In this document: positions 49,727 to 59,352 of the stretch, piece by piece
Layout: every line of letters begins with the position of its first letter
Position numbering within the stretch: position 1 is the first letter of the stretch
Assembly (NCBI GenBank): GCA_031363915.1
Contig: JANLVI010000013.1
Location: 62,001-126,000, forward strand
DNA length: 64,000 nucleotides
From: JANLVI01 sp031363915
GTDB taxonomy: Bacteria > Vulcanimicrobiota > Vulcanimicrobiia > Vulcanimicrobiales > Vulcanimicrobiaceae
Direction: 5' to 3'
Position numbers and translations under genes: made by a program
The notes under the pieces: generated by a model
What the model saw: only the letters and a program-made list of their open reading frames with translations
Database searches by the model: none
Told to the model about the DNA's origin: nothing

Positions 49727-50061
49727 CCGAACGTAACGAGCGCGGCCGCGTCGGTGAAGATTTGGCCTGGCAGCACTTAGCAGAACGGGGGTATCGCCTT
49801 ATCGGCCGAAACGTACGCGTTCCAGGCGGAGAAATCGACATCGTTTGTTCAGATGGCGCGACCATTGTTTTCGTCGAAGTGAAAGCGCGCACCTCAGGAA
49901 ATTTCGGGGCCGCACTCGCTGCCGTCGACGCCCGCAAACGCCGGAAACTGCGTTCGCTTGCGGCGGACTATTTGCAATTCGCCGCACCCCAAGCCCGCGC
50001 GCGCTTCGACGTGGTCACGATCGAAGGAACCTTCGTTCGCCATCACCGAAGCGCGTTCTAG
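49723..50061 (+). CDS. UPF0102 family protein (YraN-like)
   Basis: 112 residues of the YraN nuclease-like fold: RGRVGEDLAWQHLAERGYRL, the PD-(D/E)XK-like core GGEIDIVCSDGATIVFVEVKAR and ARFDVVTIEG. Its role is unproven, though the fold and its constant linkage to rnhB suggest DNA repair or recombination. ATG overlaps the rnhB stop. Confidence 0.9.
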   Translation: MTERNERGRVGEDLAWQHLAERGYRLIGRNVRVPGGEIDIVCSDGATIVFVEVKARTSGNFGAALAAVDARKRRKLRSLAADYLQFAAPQARARFDVVTIEGTFVRHHRSAF

Positions 50062-50064
50062 GTA

Positions 50065-51342
50065 ATGGAGCTTGCGGGCCGCACCCTCGGCAATCGCTAT
50101 CGGATCGACGCGCTTATCGGTCGCGGCGGGATGGCCGACGTCTACTCCGGCGTCGACACCATGCTCGAACGCACCGTAGCGATCAAAATTCTGACCGATC
50201 GTTCGGACGACGTACGCAAACGGTTCCTGCGCGAAGCGCAATCGATGGCGCGGCTCAATCACGCTAACATCGTCGCGGTTTACGATGCCGGACAGACCAA
50301 CGGTCTCTCGTACATCATCATGGAACTCGTGAAGGGGCGCACGCTTGCGGCAATCCCGGCCTCCGAACTCACAACGCATATAGCGATTAAGTATTTCATC
50401 GATCTGCTCGGCGCACTGCAATTTGCGCACGACTTGCAGATTATTCATCGCGACATCAAACCCGCGAACATTATGGTGCTTGATGATAGTACGGTCAAAG
50501 TCATGGACTTCGGTCTCTCGCGCCGCACGAGCGAGATGTCGCAGATCAGTCAGGCCGGCGAGATCGTCGGCACGATCGCCTATCTCTCGCCCGAACGCTT
50601 TCTTGGGAAAGCTGCCGACGCGCGCAGCGATCTCTATTCGGTCGGCGTAATGATGTACGAAGTCTTCGCCGGAACCGTGCCGTTTAAAAGCGAAACCGAC
50701 GATTTGGTCTCGGTTATTTTCGCGCATGTCAACGAACCGCCGCCGTCGATGCGCACGATCAATCGCAGCGTCCCCGTCCCGATCGAACGCATCGTGATGA
50801 AACTGCTCGAAAAGCAACCCGACCGCCGCTATCAAGCTGCAAGCGAAGTTATCGCCGATCTGCAGCATCTCATCTCGGGCGGCAGCGGCGGACTGAAATC
50901 GGCCATGGAATCGACGCCGATCAACGGCGAGGCGTCGGCTCCCGGCGAGCCCCCCGTCGACACTTCGGTCCGTGAAGCGCTGGATCGGACGTTCGCACCG
51001 ACGTTTACGCTCAACGAAGCGTACTCGCAAGTTCTCGCGGGGATGCTTGCGACGCGCAAGCGCGATTACCCCGAGGCGATGCGAACGTATCAAATGGCGA
51101 TGCGTGCATTTCAAGAAGTCTCGAACGAGCTCGAGCATGCGAAAACGGCGCTCAAACTTGCGACGATGATCCTCCAGAAAAATACGGAGATCGATAAACC
51201 TGACAAGAATGAAATCGACCAAGCCCAAGAGGCACTCGGCACGGCCATTCCCGTGCTCCGAGGGAGACGGATGCTCAAAGAACTTGAAGAAGGCGAACGG
51301 ATTCTCTATGCATTGCAGCGCGTCGGGCTCCGTTATCGTTAA
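50065..51342 (+). CDS. soluble serine/threonine protein kinase with helical C-terminal domain
   Basis: 425 residues. Hanks kinase domain at 10-270: glycine loop IGRGGMADVYSG, Lys41 in VAIKIL, Asp130 in HRDIKPANIM, Asp148 in DFGLS, and GTIAYLSPERF. There is no membrane segment, unlike PknB. Residues 300-425 are helical with a TPR-like unit (YPEAMRTYQMAMRAFQEVSN). It starts 3 nt after yraN, and the APC permease starts 2 nt after it, so that transporter or the ribosome genes upstream are candidate targets. Confidence 0.92.
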   Translation: MELAGRTLGNRYRIDALIGRGGMADVYSGVDTMLERTVAIKILTDRSDDVRKRFLREAQSMARLNHANIVAVYDAGQTNGLSYIIMELVKGRTLAAIPASELTTHIAIKYFIDLLGALQFAHDLQIIHRDIKPANIMVLDDSTVKVMDFGLSRRTSEMSQISQAGEIVGTIAYLSPERFLGKAADARSDLYSVGVMMYEVFAGTVPFKSETDDLVSVIFAHVNEPPPSMRTINRSVPVPIERIVMKLLEKQPDRRYQAASEVIADLQHLISGGSGGLKSAMESTPINGEASAPGEPPVDTSVREALDRTFAPTFTLNEAYSQVLAGMLATRKRDYPEAMRTYQMAMRAFQEVSNELEHAKTALKLATMILQKNTEIDKPDKNEIDQAQEALGTAIPVLRGRRMLKELEEGERILYALQRVGLRYR

Positions 51343-51344
51343 CG

Positions 51345-52973
51345 ATGTCAGCGGGAAGTAAGGCAACCCTCCGGCGTTCGGTTACGCCGTGGGGATCATT
51401 TTCGTGGGGCTATTCCGATGTCGGCGCCGACATCTTCGTCGGCCTCGGACTGGTCCTTGGCGCCGCGGGCGGCGGTTCGAACGTTGCGTTTCTCTTTGCG
51501 GGCATCGTGTATGTCTGCATCGGCCTCGCCTACACCGAACTTGCCGCGACCTATCCGGTCGCCGGCGGCGGGCAGTATTTCGTCTTACGCGGATTGGGCG
51601 ATATTTTCGGCTTTATCGCCGGTTGGGCCGTCTTGCTCGACTTCACGATCGACATCGCGCTCTTCGCGTGGTCGTGTATCGATTATCTGGGATTCTTGAT
51701 TCCGGCGCTCGCGCTCGGCAATCATCCGATCACACACTTCATCGCCGTCACGTTTGTGATCGGCGGCCTGTGCTTGCTCAACGTCATCGGCGTTCGCGAA
51801 TCGACGACACTCAACGGCGTGGTGAGTGCGCTCGACGTCGTCAGCGAAACGGCGATTCTCTTCTTTGGTTTCGTCTTCGCGTTCGATCCGAACATTCTCG
51901 TTCACGCGATGACCGTCACGTGGCCGACGCCTTTCAACTTGCTCAATGGCGTCTCGCTTGCGATCATCTCGTTCGTCGGCTTGGAGTCGATCTCGCAGGC
52001 CGCGCAAGAGACACAGCGACCCGCCTCGATCATCCCTCGCACGTCGATCAGCCTCATCCTCACGATTCTCATATACGCGCTGGCCTACTCGAACCTCGCG
52101 CTCGGAATGACGCCGGTCCATCCCGTTCCACTCGACGCGCAGCACCACGTCCAGAGCTTCGTGCAGTTCCTCGGCAACGACGACAACAACGGACGCTCCG
52201 TCGCCGTGCTCGCCGCGAACGTACCCTACTTCGGTGCGATCGCCGCGTACTACGTTCCGATCCTCGGGGCGATTTTGCTCCTCATCTCGAGCAACTCCGG
52301 CGTCTTCGGTGCCTCGCGCATCGCGTACGCGATGAGCCACTCGCGACTGATGCCGACGATTTTCCAAAAGGTTCATCCGCAGTTTCGCACTCCGGCCGTA
52401 TCGATTATCACGTTCTGCGCGCTTGCGTTCGTGGTGATGGCCTTCGCCGCGCTTCCGAGTCTCAACGCTGGCGCGAACGCGCTCTACACGCGGCTTTTCC
52501 ATGGCGAGAGTGGCATCGGTGTTCTCGCCGATCTGTACGCCTTCGGCGCGGCGACGAGCTACTCGTTCGTCTTCATCGCGCTCATCGCGCTGCGCCTCAA
52601 AGACCCGCTCTCGCCGCGCAAATTCACGATTCCGTTCAATATTCCAATGACGTGGAACGGACAAGCGGTCAAATTCCCCGTCGTCGCGGTCATCGGATTC
52701 ATCGGCATCTTCTCGATCCTCTGCTTTACGATGTATACGCACGAGATCGGCCGCGTCGCGGGTCCCCTCTGGGTGATCCTCGGCTTCTTCGGCTATCTCT
52801 TGTATCGCAAACGCAAAAAGCTGCCGGTCTTCGGTTCGCGCAAACACGAGTGGGAGCAGCAGCAAATCGCGATCCTGCGCGATGCGGGCGAACTCGAACT
52901 CATGGACGAGTATCTGAGCAACTTGCGCAAGCGCGATGAAACGCGCGCGCAAGCTGCGAGGGGCGCCGCATGA
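51345..52973 (+). CDS. APC superfamily amino acid permease
   Basis: 542 residues, about 12 membrane segments. The substrate region GSFSWGYSDVGADIFVGLG begins the first helix, with AYTELAATYPVAGGGQYFVLR next and FVGLESISQAAQETQRPASIIP after. A charged cytoplasmic tail of about 60 residues (KRKKLPVFGSRKHEWEQQQI) follows the last helix. Substrate not predictable. ATG 51345 sits 2 nt after the kinase stop; the next small gene overlaps by ATGA. Confidence 0.9.
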   Translation: MSAGSKATLRRSVTPWGSFSWGYSDVGADIFVGLGLVLGAAGGGSNVAFLFAGIVYVCIGLAYTELAATYPVAGGGQYFVLRGLGDIFGFIAGWAVLLDFTIDIALFAWSCIDYLGFLIPALALGNHPITHFIAVTFVIGGLCLLNVIGVRESTTLNGVVSALDVVSETAILFFGFVFAFDPNILVHAMTVTWPTPFNLLNGVSLAIISFVGLESISQAAQETQRPASIIPRTSISLILTILIYALAYSNLALGMTPVHPVPLDAQHHVQSFVQFLGNDDNNGRSVAVLAANVPYFGAIAAYYVPILGAILLLISSNSGVFGASRIAYAMSHSRLMPTIFQKVHPQFRTPAVSIITFCALAFVVMAFAALPSLNAGANALYTRLFHGESGIGVLADLYAFGAATSYSFVFIALIALRLKDPLSPRKFTIPFNIPMTWNGQAVKFPVVAVIGFIGIFSILCFTMYTHEIGRVAGPLWVILGFFGYLLYRKRKKLPVFGSRKHEWEQQQIAILRDAGELELMDEYLSNLRKRDETRAQAARGAA

Positions 52974-53188
52974 TGCGGCGTCGGACGCCGCCGCCCCTTG
53001 CGATCCTGCGTCTGCGCGCGATCTTCGGCCTTGCGTTCATCGCGATGGGCGTCGTCATCGGCTACCAGGTCGTTTCGATCGCGCACACACCCGATCGCGC
53101 CGTCATCGGGCTGATCTTTGCCGTCGCACTTGCCGGTCTCGGCGTCATGCGCATCCGCAACTATTTGCTCGCGCGGAGCGGCCGCTAA
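52970..53188 (+). CDS. small two-helix membrane protein (72 aa)
   Basis: ATG 52970 overlaps the permease stop. Two membrane segments: AIFGLAFIAMGVVIGYQVVS and AVIGLIFAVALAGLGVMRI, with a basic C-terminus. No family recognised. Its place between the permease and the USP gene suggests an accessory subunit. Confidence 0.65.
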   Translation: MMRRRTPPPLAILRLRAIFGLAFIAMGVVIGYQVVSIAHTPDRAVIGLIFAVALAGLGVMRIRNYLLARSGR

Positions 53189-53191
53189 GCG

Positions 53192-53776
53192 ATGATGACG
53201 ATACATACGAGCGGCGTACTTGCTGGTTTTTTCGTCGTCATCTCGGTCTCGAGCACGATTTGGTGGATGCTCCACCCGCCCAAGACCAAAGCCGACAAAG
53301 CCGCAAAAGCCGCCGAAGCCGAACTCAAAGAGATGGTCGGCTCGGTCATCGTCGTGTTCTCCGAGGATATCCATTCGGAATCGATGATGGTCCTCGCCGC
53401 ACGCTTGGCGCGCCGCGAAAAAGCCGAATTACTCGCCGCCTACATCATCGAGGTGCCGCTGATTCTGCCCGAGGGAGCGAGTACGCCCGAGGAAGACCGC
53501 GTAGCGCTCGACGTGCTCGCGACCGCAGAGGCGATCGCGCATACCAACGGTATCCAACTGCGCAAAGAGACGATCCACGCCCGTCAGATCAGCAGCGCGG
53601 TGCTCGATCTTGCGAAACGCGAAGAAGCGCATTTGCTGATCATGGGATCGTTCCGGGAAGGCAAATACACGGGCGCTCCGCTCGGTCGAGCGATCGAACA
53701 GATCGCAACGCACGCGAAATGCGACGTTCTCATCGGCGTTCCGGGGCAACACGGCACGCTGCTTGGAACTGACTAG
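53192..53776 (+). CDS. membrane-anchored universal stress protein
   Basis: 194 residues: one N-terminal membrane segment (SGVLAGFFVVISVSSTIWWM) and a UspA domain from about 50 to 190. The nucleotide loop MGSFREGKYTGAPLGRAIEQ with a G-x-x-x-G-x-Y-x-G-like pattern near the end suggests ATP binding. The link to an APC permease recalls transporters that carry a fused USP domain; here the parts are separate genes. Last gene of the rplS operon. Confidence 0.85.
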   Translation: MMTIHTSGVLAGFFVVISVSSTIWWMLHPPKTKADKAAKAAEAELKEMVGSVIVVFSEDIHSESMMVLAARLARREKAELLAAYIIEVPLILPEGASTPEEDRVALDVLATAEAIAHTNGIQLRKETIHARQISSAVLDLAKREEAHLLIMGSFREGKYTGAPLGRAIEQIATHAKCDVLIGVPGQHGTLLGTD

Positions 53777-53831
53777 CACAGGTCGACGTTAACGGACCGA
53801 CGTAGCGTTGCTACCACTGGAGGGTCCAACC

Positions 53832-54470
53832 ATGAAACCGATTCTTTCTCTCGCCATGCTGCTGGCGATCGTCGTTGCGCCGCTGGCCGCACAAGCCGGC
53901 GCGCTCGATGAAGCAAGCGAAGCGCTTGCAAAAGTCAACGACTATACCACCTCGCTCGTCGTGCACGAGATCCTCGGCACGGCAACGCAAGACCGCACGT
54001 ACGGCTATCGCTTCAAAAAACCGCATTTCATCGGTGTCGACGTCATCTCGGGCCCCGACGCGGGTGCGGCGATCGTCTTTAAGGGCGGCACGCAAGTCCG
54101 CGCGCATAAGGGCGGTATGCTCGCGATGATCAAGATGAACATGGACTTACACGATAAGCGCGTGCTCTCACTGCGCGGCGATTCGATCGACACCGGCACC
54201 TTCGGTTCGGTGGTCGACGAACTCAAGTCGCTGAAAGGCACGCTGAGCGAAGCCGACGGCGCAGCGGTCGACGGCATCGCGACGACGGCCCTTACCCTCG
54301 TCGTCGCCGATCCCGCTGCCAATCACAACGTGAGCAAGGAAATCGTGTCTTTCGCAAAATCATCGCACTTGCCGGTGCGACGCGAACGCTTCGAAGGCGA
54401 GCGTCTGGTCAAAGACGAGAAGTGGACGAGCGTCAAACTCAACGTCGGCCTGACCGAGGGGAGCTTCTAA
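53832..54470 (+). CDS. exported DUF1571-like protein
   Basis: 212 residues. Signal peptide MKPILSLAMLLAIVVAPLAAQA, then DEASEALAKVNDYTTSLVVHE and a lipoprotein-carrier-like beta fold (YRFKKPHFIGVDVISGPDAG). It resembles LolA/DUF1571 periplasmic proteins; the role is unproven. GGAGGG precedes ATG 53832 at 10 nt. It converges on the sugar permease gene with overlapping stops (54467-54470). Confidence 0.7.
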   Translation: MKPILSLAMLLAIVVAPLAAQAGALDEASEALAKVNDYTTSLVVHEILGTATQDRTYGYRFKKPHFIGVDVISGPDAGAAIVFKGGTQVRAHKGGMLAMIKMNMDLHDKRVLSLRGDSIDTGTFGSVVDELKSLKGTLSEADGAAVDGIATTALTLVVADPAANHNVSKEIVSFAKSSHLPVRRERFEGERLVKDEKWTSVKLNVGLTEGSF

Positions 54471-55519
54471 GCCGCGACGTACTTCCGACGCAGCTGGTCG
54501 ACGATCACCGCAAGCAAGATGACGGCGCCGAGCACGATCTCTTGCGTGTACGATTCGATGTTGAGCAAATTCATGACGTTGTTCAACACGCCGATCAGCA
54601 AGGCGCCGGCGAACGTGCCGACGACGCTGCCGCGTCCGCCCGTGAGACTCGTGCCGCCGACGACCACGGCGGCAATCGACTGCAGTTCGTTGCCGATCCC
54701 GGTGTTCGGCGAGCCCGATGAGAAGCGCGCCATGAGCAGCATCCCTGCGACCGCCGCGCAGGCACCGGAGATCATGTAGACGATCGTTTTCGCGCGCGCG
54801 ACGTCGATACCGGCGAGCCGGGCGGCTTCTTCGTTTCCACCGAGCGCATAGACGTAGCGGCCGAAGCGCGTACGGGTGAGCAGCACCGCGAAGATCGCGA
54901 CCAGCGCGAGCATCCACAGCACGGCGATCGGGATGCCGGGCAGATGCAGCGGAGCGAGGACATCGCTTAAAATATAACCGGTGCCGATCGAGTCGAAGGC
55001 ATGGGTGTTGAGTGCGATCGGTTGACCGTGACTGAGCTTGAACGCAAGCCCACGAGCCATAAGCATCATCGCAAGCGTCGTGATGAACGGCGGCAGATTT
55101 AAGCGCACGACGGGAACCGCGTTGACGAATCCAGCAAAAGCGCCGACGAGCACGCCGACGAGCAGTGTTGCGAGTACGAGCAGTACGCCGTCGAGCCCGG
55201 TCGCGTTCGCGAAGAGCGCCATGACGACGCCGGAAAGTTCGATCAGCGAACCGACCGAGAGATCGATGCCGCCGGTGATGATGACGAAAGTTTGACCGAT
55301 CGCCAAAATCGCGTTGTAAGTGATCTGACGTAAGACATTGGTAAGATTACCGGCAGTGAGAAAGTTGCCGTGCGTGAAGATGTTGACGACGACGATGATC
55401 GCCGCAAGCACGGCAGCGAAGATGCCGAAGCGTGTCCAATACGTACGCCACGCTTTCGCGCGAGCGTCGCCGGCACGGTTTTCGAGATTCGCCCGGACCT
55501 CGGCCTGGACTTCGGCCAT
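54467..55519 (-). CDS. rbsC: ribose/sugar ABC transporter permease (RbsC family)
   Basis: 350 residues, eight to ten membrane segments. ITGGIDLSVGSLIELSGVV, GFVNAVPVVRLNLPPFITTLA, GRYVYALGGNEEAARLAGID (the EAA-type coupling loop) and GGTSLTGGRGSVVGTFAGA are diagnostic. ATG overlaps the rbsA stop as TAATG. Confidence 0.93.
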   Translation of the reverse strand: MAEVQAEVRANLENRAGDARAKAWRTYWTRFGIFAAVLAAIIVVVNIFTHGNFLTAGNLTNVLRQITYNAILAIGQTFVIITGGIDLSVGSLIELSGVVMALFANATGLDGVLLVLATLLVGVLVGAFAGFVNAVPVVRLNLPPFITTLAMMLMARGLAFKLSHGQPIALNTHAFDSIGTGYILSDVLAPLHLPGIPIAVLWMLALVAIFAVLLTRTRFGRYVYALGGNEEAARLAGIDVARAKTIVYMISGACAAVAGMLLMARFSSGSPNTGIGNELQSIAAVVVGGTSLTGGRGSVVGTFAGALLIGVLNNVMNLLNIESYTQEIVLGAVILLAVIVDQLRRKYVAA

Positions 55520-56994
55520 TACGCCGCGGCTCCGGCAGCAACGGTGATGATCTTCTCTTGCGTCGCATCGGCATGTGAGAATTCGGCGCGGATCTGACCA
55601 TCGCGGATGACGAGGATGCGGTGCGCCATGCCTAAGACTTCAGGCAGTTCGCTTGAGACCATCACGATTGCCGCTCCCTTGCGAGCAAGATCGACCATCA
55701 ACGTATAAATTTCCGCTTTCGCGCCGATGTCGATGCCGCGCGTCGGTTCGTCGAAGAGAAAGATGCGCGCGTCGCCGACGAGCCACTTCGCCAAAACGAC
55801 CTTCTGCTGGTTTCCACCGGAGAGGTTGCGCACGAGTTGTTCGTCATTCGGCGTGCGGATTCGCAGCTCGGCGATCGACTTGTTCGCGGCGGTATCTTCT
55901 TTGTGTTTGTCGATGAAGCCACGCGTGGTGAATCGTTCGAGATGGGCAAGCGTCGTATTCGCACGCACGCTCATCCCAAGCACGAGGCCCTGGTTCTTCC
56001 GGTCCTCGGTAATCAGAGCGATCTTCGCCGCGATCCCGACTCGCGGGCTCGTGATCCGCACGACCTTGCCCTCGACCGTAACTGTCCCCGCATCGGGCAC
56101 GTCGGCGCCTGCGATCGCGCGCACGATTTCGGTTCGGCCCGCACCAACGAGCCCGGCAAGCGCGATGATCTCGCCCGCTCGCACGGAAAAATCGACGCCG
56201 TTCACGCGATTCCCGCGCCGGAGCCCGGCGACTTGCAGCATTACCGGTGCGCCAGTTGGGACCGGGGGCAGTTCGGGGAAGTGCGCGTCGAGCGCGCGCC
56301 CGACCATAAGGCGAATCATTTCATCTTGCGGCAGATCGGCCAGCGCCCGCGTCTCGATCGCCTTGCCGTCGCGCAGCACCGTGATACGGTCGGCAATGCG
56401 CGGTAATTCTTCGAGCCGATGGGAGATGTAAATGATCGCAACGCCGCTCTTCTTCAGACGCAGGATCAATTCGAAAAGCCGGTCGATCTCGCGGTCGGTC
56501 AGCGCCGCGGTCGGCTCGTCCATCACAATGAGCCGCGCCTTCTTCACAAGGCACTTGCAAATCTCGACCATCTGCTGCTGCGCCACCGAAAGGCGCCGCA
56601 CGGGAACGTCGAGCGGCAATTCGATGCCGAGTTCGGCGAGCACCGTGCTCGCCGCGTGCGTCGCACCCTGCGGATCGAGAAAGAGCCCGCGCACGGGCTC
56701 GATGCCGAGCATGATATTTTCGATCACGCCCAGGTCCGGGACGAGGTTGAATTCCTGATAGATCATCCCGATGCCAAGAAGCTCGGCGTCTTTTGGCCCG
56801 GCAATTTTTGCGACCGCGCCGTCGACGACGATCTCTCCGGCGTCTGCGGGCTGCGCACCGGAGAGAATCTTCATCAGGGTTGACTTGCCCGCGCCGTTCT
56901 CACCGACGAGTGCCAGCAGTTCGCCCGCGCTGACATCGAGCGTCACACCCGAGAGCGCCTTCACCCCAGGGAACGACTTCTCGATGCCGCGCAT
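55519..56994 (-). CDS. rbsA: sugar ABC transporter ATP-binding protein (RbsA family)
   Basis: 491 residues, two ABC domains. First: Walker A GENGAGKST, signature LSVAQQQMVEI, Walker B LIVMDEPTAAL. Second: degenerate Walker A GLVGAGRTE (no Lys), signature LSGGNQQKVVLAKWL, Walker B IFLFDEPTRGID. This asymmetry is normal for RbsA/MglA. It follows rbsB by 14 nt. Confidence 0.95.
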   Translation of the reverse strand: MRGIEKSFPGVKALSGVTLDVSAGELLALVGENGAGKSTLMKILSGAQPADAGEIVVDGAVAKIAGPKDAELLGIGMIYQEFNLVPDLGVIENIMLGIEPVRGLFLDPQGATHAASTVLAELGIELPLDVPVRRLSVAQQQMVEICKCLVKKARLIVMDEPTAALTDREIDRLFELILRLKKSGVAIIYISHRLEELPRIADRITVLRDGKAIETRALADLPQDEMIRLMVGRALDAHFPELPPVPTGAPVMLQVAGLRRGNRVNGVDFSVRAGEIIALAGLVGAGRTEIVRAIAGADVPDAGTVTVEGKVVRITSPRVGIAAKIALITEDRKNQGLVLGMSVRANTTLAHLERFTTRGFIDKHKEDTAANKSIAELRIRTPNDEQLVRNLSGGNQQKVVLAKWLVGDARIFLFDEPTRGIDIGAKAEIYTLMVDLARKGAAIVMVSSELPEVLGMAHRILVIRDGQIRAEFSHADATQEKIITVAAGAAA

Positions 56995-57008
56995 CGCGAG
57001 CAGCGGGC

Positions 57009-57992
57009 CTATTTCGTGTCGGCCTTTGTGAACGTTCCGACCGGGACCGCGATCTTCGCGGCGGGTTTCTTACCCGCGAAATAATCGGTGATTGCATCGA
57101 CCGTCTTCGCGCCGATCTGATCTGGATGCTGGATGGCATCGCCGTACATCGTACCGGCTTTGATTGCGGTTTGAGCTTCGGGTGTCGCATCGTAACCAAC
57201 GACCAGCACTTTTCCGGTCATACCCGCAGCTTGAATCGACTTTGCGGCGCCGAGTGCCGAATCATCGTTGATGCCGAAGACACCTTTGAGATCCTTATGC
57301 GACTGCAAGATGTCGTCCGTCGCGCTACTCGCTTTGGCTCGCTCGCCGCCGCCGTCGATATCCGCAACGATCTTCGCGTTCGGGCAACTCTTGGCGAGCT
57401 CGGCTTTAAAACCGCGCACGCGGTCCTGGACGCTCGTCACTTCGGGCTCATCGAGAATCGCAACGGCACCGGCTTTACCGGGCAATGCGGCGCACATGAG
57501 CTTCGCTGCCTGTGCGCCGCCTTGGACGTTGTCGCTTGCGATGTGCGCGACGACCGTGCCGTTGCTCGACGCGTTCGCGATATCGGCGGTAAAGACCGGA
57601 ATTCCGGCCTTATTCGCCTCGGCGATCGCGCTGCCGATGGCTTTGGAGTCGTACGGCGTAATCACGATCGCCGCAACTTTTTGCGAGATGAAGTCTTCGA
57701 CTTGGCTCTGTTGTTTTGAGTTATCGCGGCTTGCGTCAACGACGGTGAGACTGTAGCCCGCTTTTTCAGCTTCGGTTTTCATACCGGCTTCAAGCTGCTG
57801 ATAGAACTGTGCTTCACGATTTTGCACCGAGAAGCCGATGACTTTGGAACCGCTCGCGGGGGCAGCCGACGAAGAGCTCGTTCCACTCGATGAGGTCGTC
57901 GTCGACGACGACGTCTCAGTCTTCGCCGAGCAACCGGCAAATGTTGCGCCGAGTGTGACGGCAACCGCGCACGTGAGAAAACGTTGAACCAT
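57009..57992 (-). CDS. rbsB: sugar ABC transporter substrate-binding lipoprotein (RbsB family)
   Basis: 327 residues. Signal peptide MVQRFLTCAVAVTLGATFAG with lipobox FAGC, a Ser/Thr-rich linker (to about 50), then a type I periplasmic-binding fold: KVIGFSVQNREAQFYQQLEA, VAAIVITPYDSKAIGSAIAE, GVFGINDDSALGAAKSIQAA. Lipid anchoring is expected for a lineage without a classic periplasm, but also occurs in diderms. ATG 57992 has GGAGG at 7 nt. First gene of rbsBAC; no kinase or regulator is adjacent. Confidence 0.93.
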   Translation of the reverse strand: MVQRFLTCAVAVTLGATFAGCSAKTETSSSTTTSSSGTSSSSAAPASGSKVIGFSVQNREAQFYQQLEAGMKTEAEKAGYSLTVVDASRDNSKQQSQVEDFISQKVAAIVITPYDSKAIGSAIAEANKAGIPVFTADIANASSNGTVVAHIASDNVQGGAQAAKLMCAALPGKAGAVAILDEPEVTSVQDRVRGFKAELAKSCPNAKIVADIDGGGERAKASSATDDILQSHKDLKGVFGINDDSALGAAKSIQAAGMTGKVLVVGYDATPEAQTAIKAGTMYGDAIQHPDQIGAKTVDAITDYFAGKKPAAKIAVPVGTFTKADTK

Positions 57993-58012
57993 AGAAGTCC
58001 TCCAGCCGCGAG

Positions 58013-59248
58013 CTATGCGGGAATGCGTGCAGATACCCCTGCGCACGCGCGCGCGAGGTCTGCGATGATGTCGTCTGGGTGTTCGATTCCGCACGAAAGA
58101 CGCAGCGTCGCGTCGGTCACACCGAGTTTGTCGCGCGTCGCTTTGGGCACCGGGCGATGCGAACTTACAACGCTGTACGAAATCGTCGATGCGATTTCAC
58201 CGAGGCTGTGAACGATCGCGATCGTCTCGAGACCTTTGACGAACTGCGCGACTTCGGCCCGCCCGCCGACGATGTCGAAGGCGACGATGCCGCCCGTCCC
58301 CTGTGGATAGAGTTCGCTTGCTAGCGCGTGTTGCGCATGGCTCGGAAGCGAAGGGTGATGGACGCGGACGATTCCGGGCATGGTCGCAAGCGCCGCCGCG
58401 ACCGCGCGGGCGTTCTCCGAGTGTCGGGTCATCCGCAGGCCAAGGGTCCTCACGCCGCGCAGCGCTAGCCACGCTTCGAAGTGCGGCAGCGTGGCCCCGG
58501 TGCGGACGAGGTAAGCGCGGGCGCGCTCGATGAGATCGCGCCGACCCGAGAGAACCCCGGCCCCGACATCGCCGTGGCCGCCCAAATATTTTCCAACGCT
58601 GTGGAGCACCAGATCCGCGCCCCAGCGGACCGGTTGCGCAAGGGCTGGCGACGCGAACGTCGCATCAACGATCAAGATCGCCCCATGCCGGTGGGCAATC
58701 GTGGCCAGACGCGGGATGTCGGCTACGTGCATGAGGGGGTTGGTTAAGGACTCTACATAGAGTGCCTTAGCGTCCGCGCGTTCGAAGGCGGCTTCGACGG
58801 CCGCAAGGTCCGTTTGGTCGACGAAATCGACGCTCACGCCGCGTTCTTGGTAATCATTCTCAAGTAGAGAATACGTGCCGCCGTACAACTCCGTGGTGCA
58901 AATCACTCGATCACCCGCCCGGAGCACTAAAGCTAGGGCCGCGTCGATTGCAGCCATGCCGCTTGCGGCTCCGACGGAATCCTCGGAAAACTCCAGTTCG
59001 GCCATTGCTGACTCGAAATGGAGCGCGTTTGGACCGCCATACCGCCCATAAATCGATCCCTGGCGGCCTCCACTATAGATTGCCTCCACTTCGTCGAGGT
59101 CAGCGAATTCATAGGAAGAGGCCTGATAGAGGGCGGGGCTGGACGGCCGATTTTCCGGCTGTGGGAAGGACCCGGCGTGAACGGCCGCGGTGTCGATGTG
59201 CGCTTCGCGGGGCTGGTGCGAGGCGTTATCCACAGTGGCGGCCCGCAC
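58013..59248 (-). CDS. Cys/Met metabolism PLP-dependent enzyme (trans-sulfuration type)
   Basis: 411 residues of the cystathionine gamma-synthase/lyase family. YGRYGGPNALHFESAMAELE, the SVGAASGMAAIDAAL cofactor region, and the PLP lysine in LHSVGKYLGGHGDVGAG are present; the C-terminal SLGEIASTISYSVVSSH has the usual Ser and Thr. Cystathionine synthase, lyase or methionine gamma-lyase cannot be told apart by eye. Start GTG 59248, which reads MRAATVDNASHQPREAHIDT; ATG starts are absent nearby. It is upstream of rbsB by 20 nt but on its own function. Confidence 0.88.
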   Translation of the reverse strand: MRAATVDNASHQPREAHIDTAAVHAGSFPQPENRPSSPALYQASSYEFADLDEVEAIYSGGRQGSIYGRYGGPNALHFESAMAELEFSEDSVGAASGMAAIDAALALVLRAGDRVICTTELYGGTYSLLENDYQERGVSVDFVDQTDLAAVEAAFERADAKALYVESLTNPLMHVADIPRLATIAHRHGAILIVDATFASPALAQPVRWGADLVLHSVGKYLGGHGDVGAGVLSGRRDLIERARAYLVRTGATLPHFEAWLALRGVRTLGLRMTRHSENARAVAAALATMPGIVRVHHPSLPSHAQHALASELYPQGTGGIVAFDIVGGRAEVAQFVKGLETIAIVHSLGEIASTISYSVVSSHRPVPKATRDKLGVTDATLRLSCGIEHPDDIIADLARACAGVSARIPA

Positions 59249-59352
59249 ACCTGTGCACGGTGTGGAAACTGAAAGGATTCATGGATTCCAGCGTTCCGGG
59301 GGTCCGAAATCGATGCCTTCGCACGACCTGCAGGCGGGGTTTACACGCCCTC

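Noticed and set aside
51389..52952. Long ORFs of 516 aa (plus) and 455 aa (minus) over the permease gene
   Set aside because: Arg-rich shadows in other frames; the APC permease frame has clear membrane segments and family motifs.
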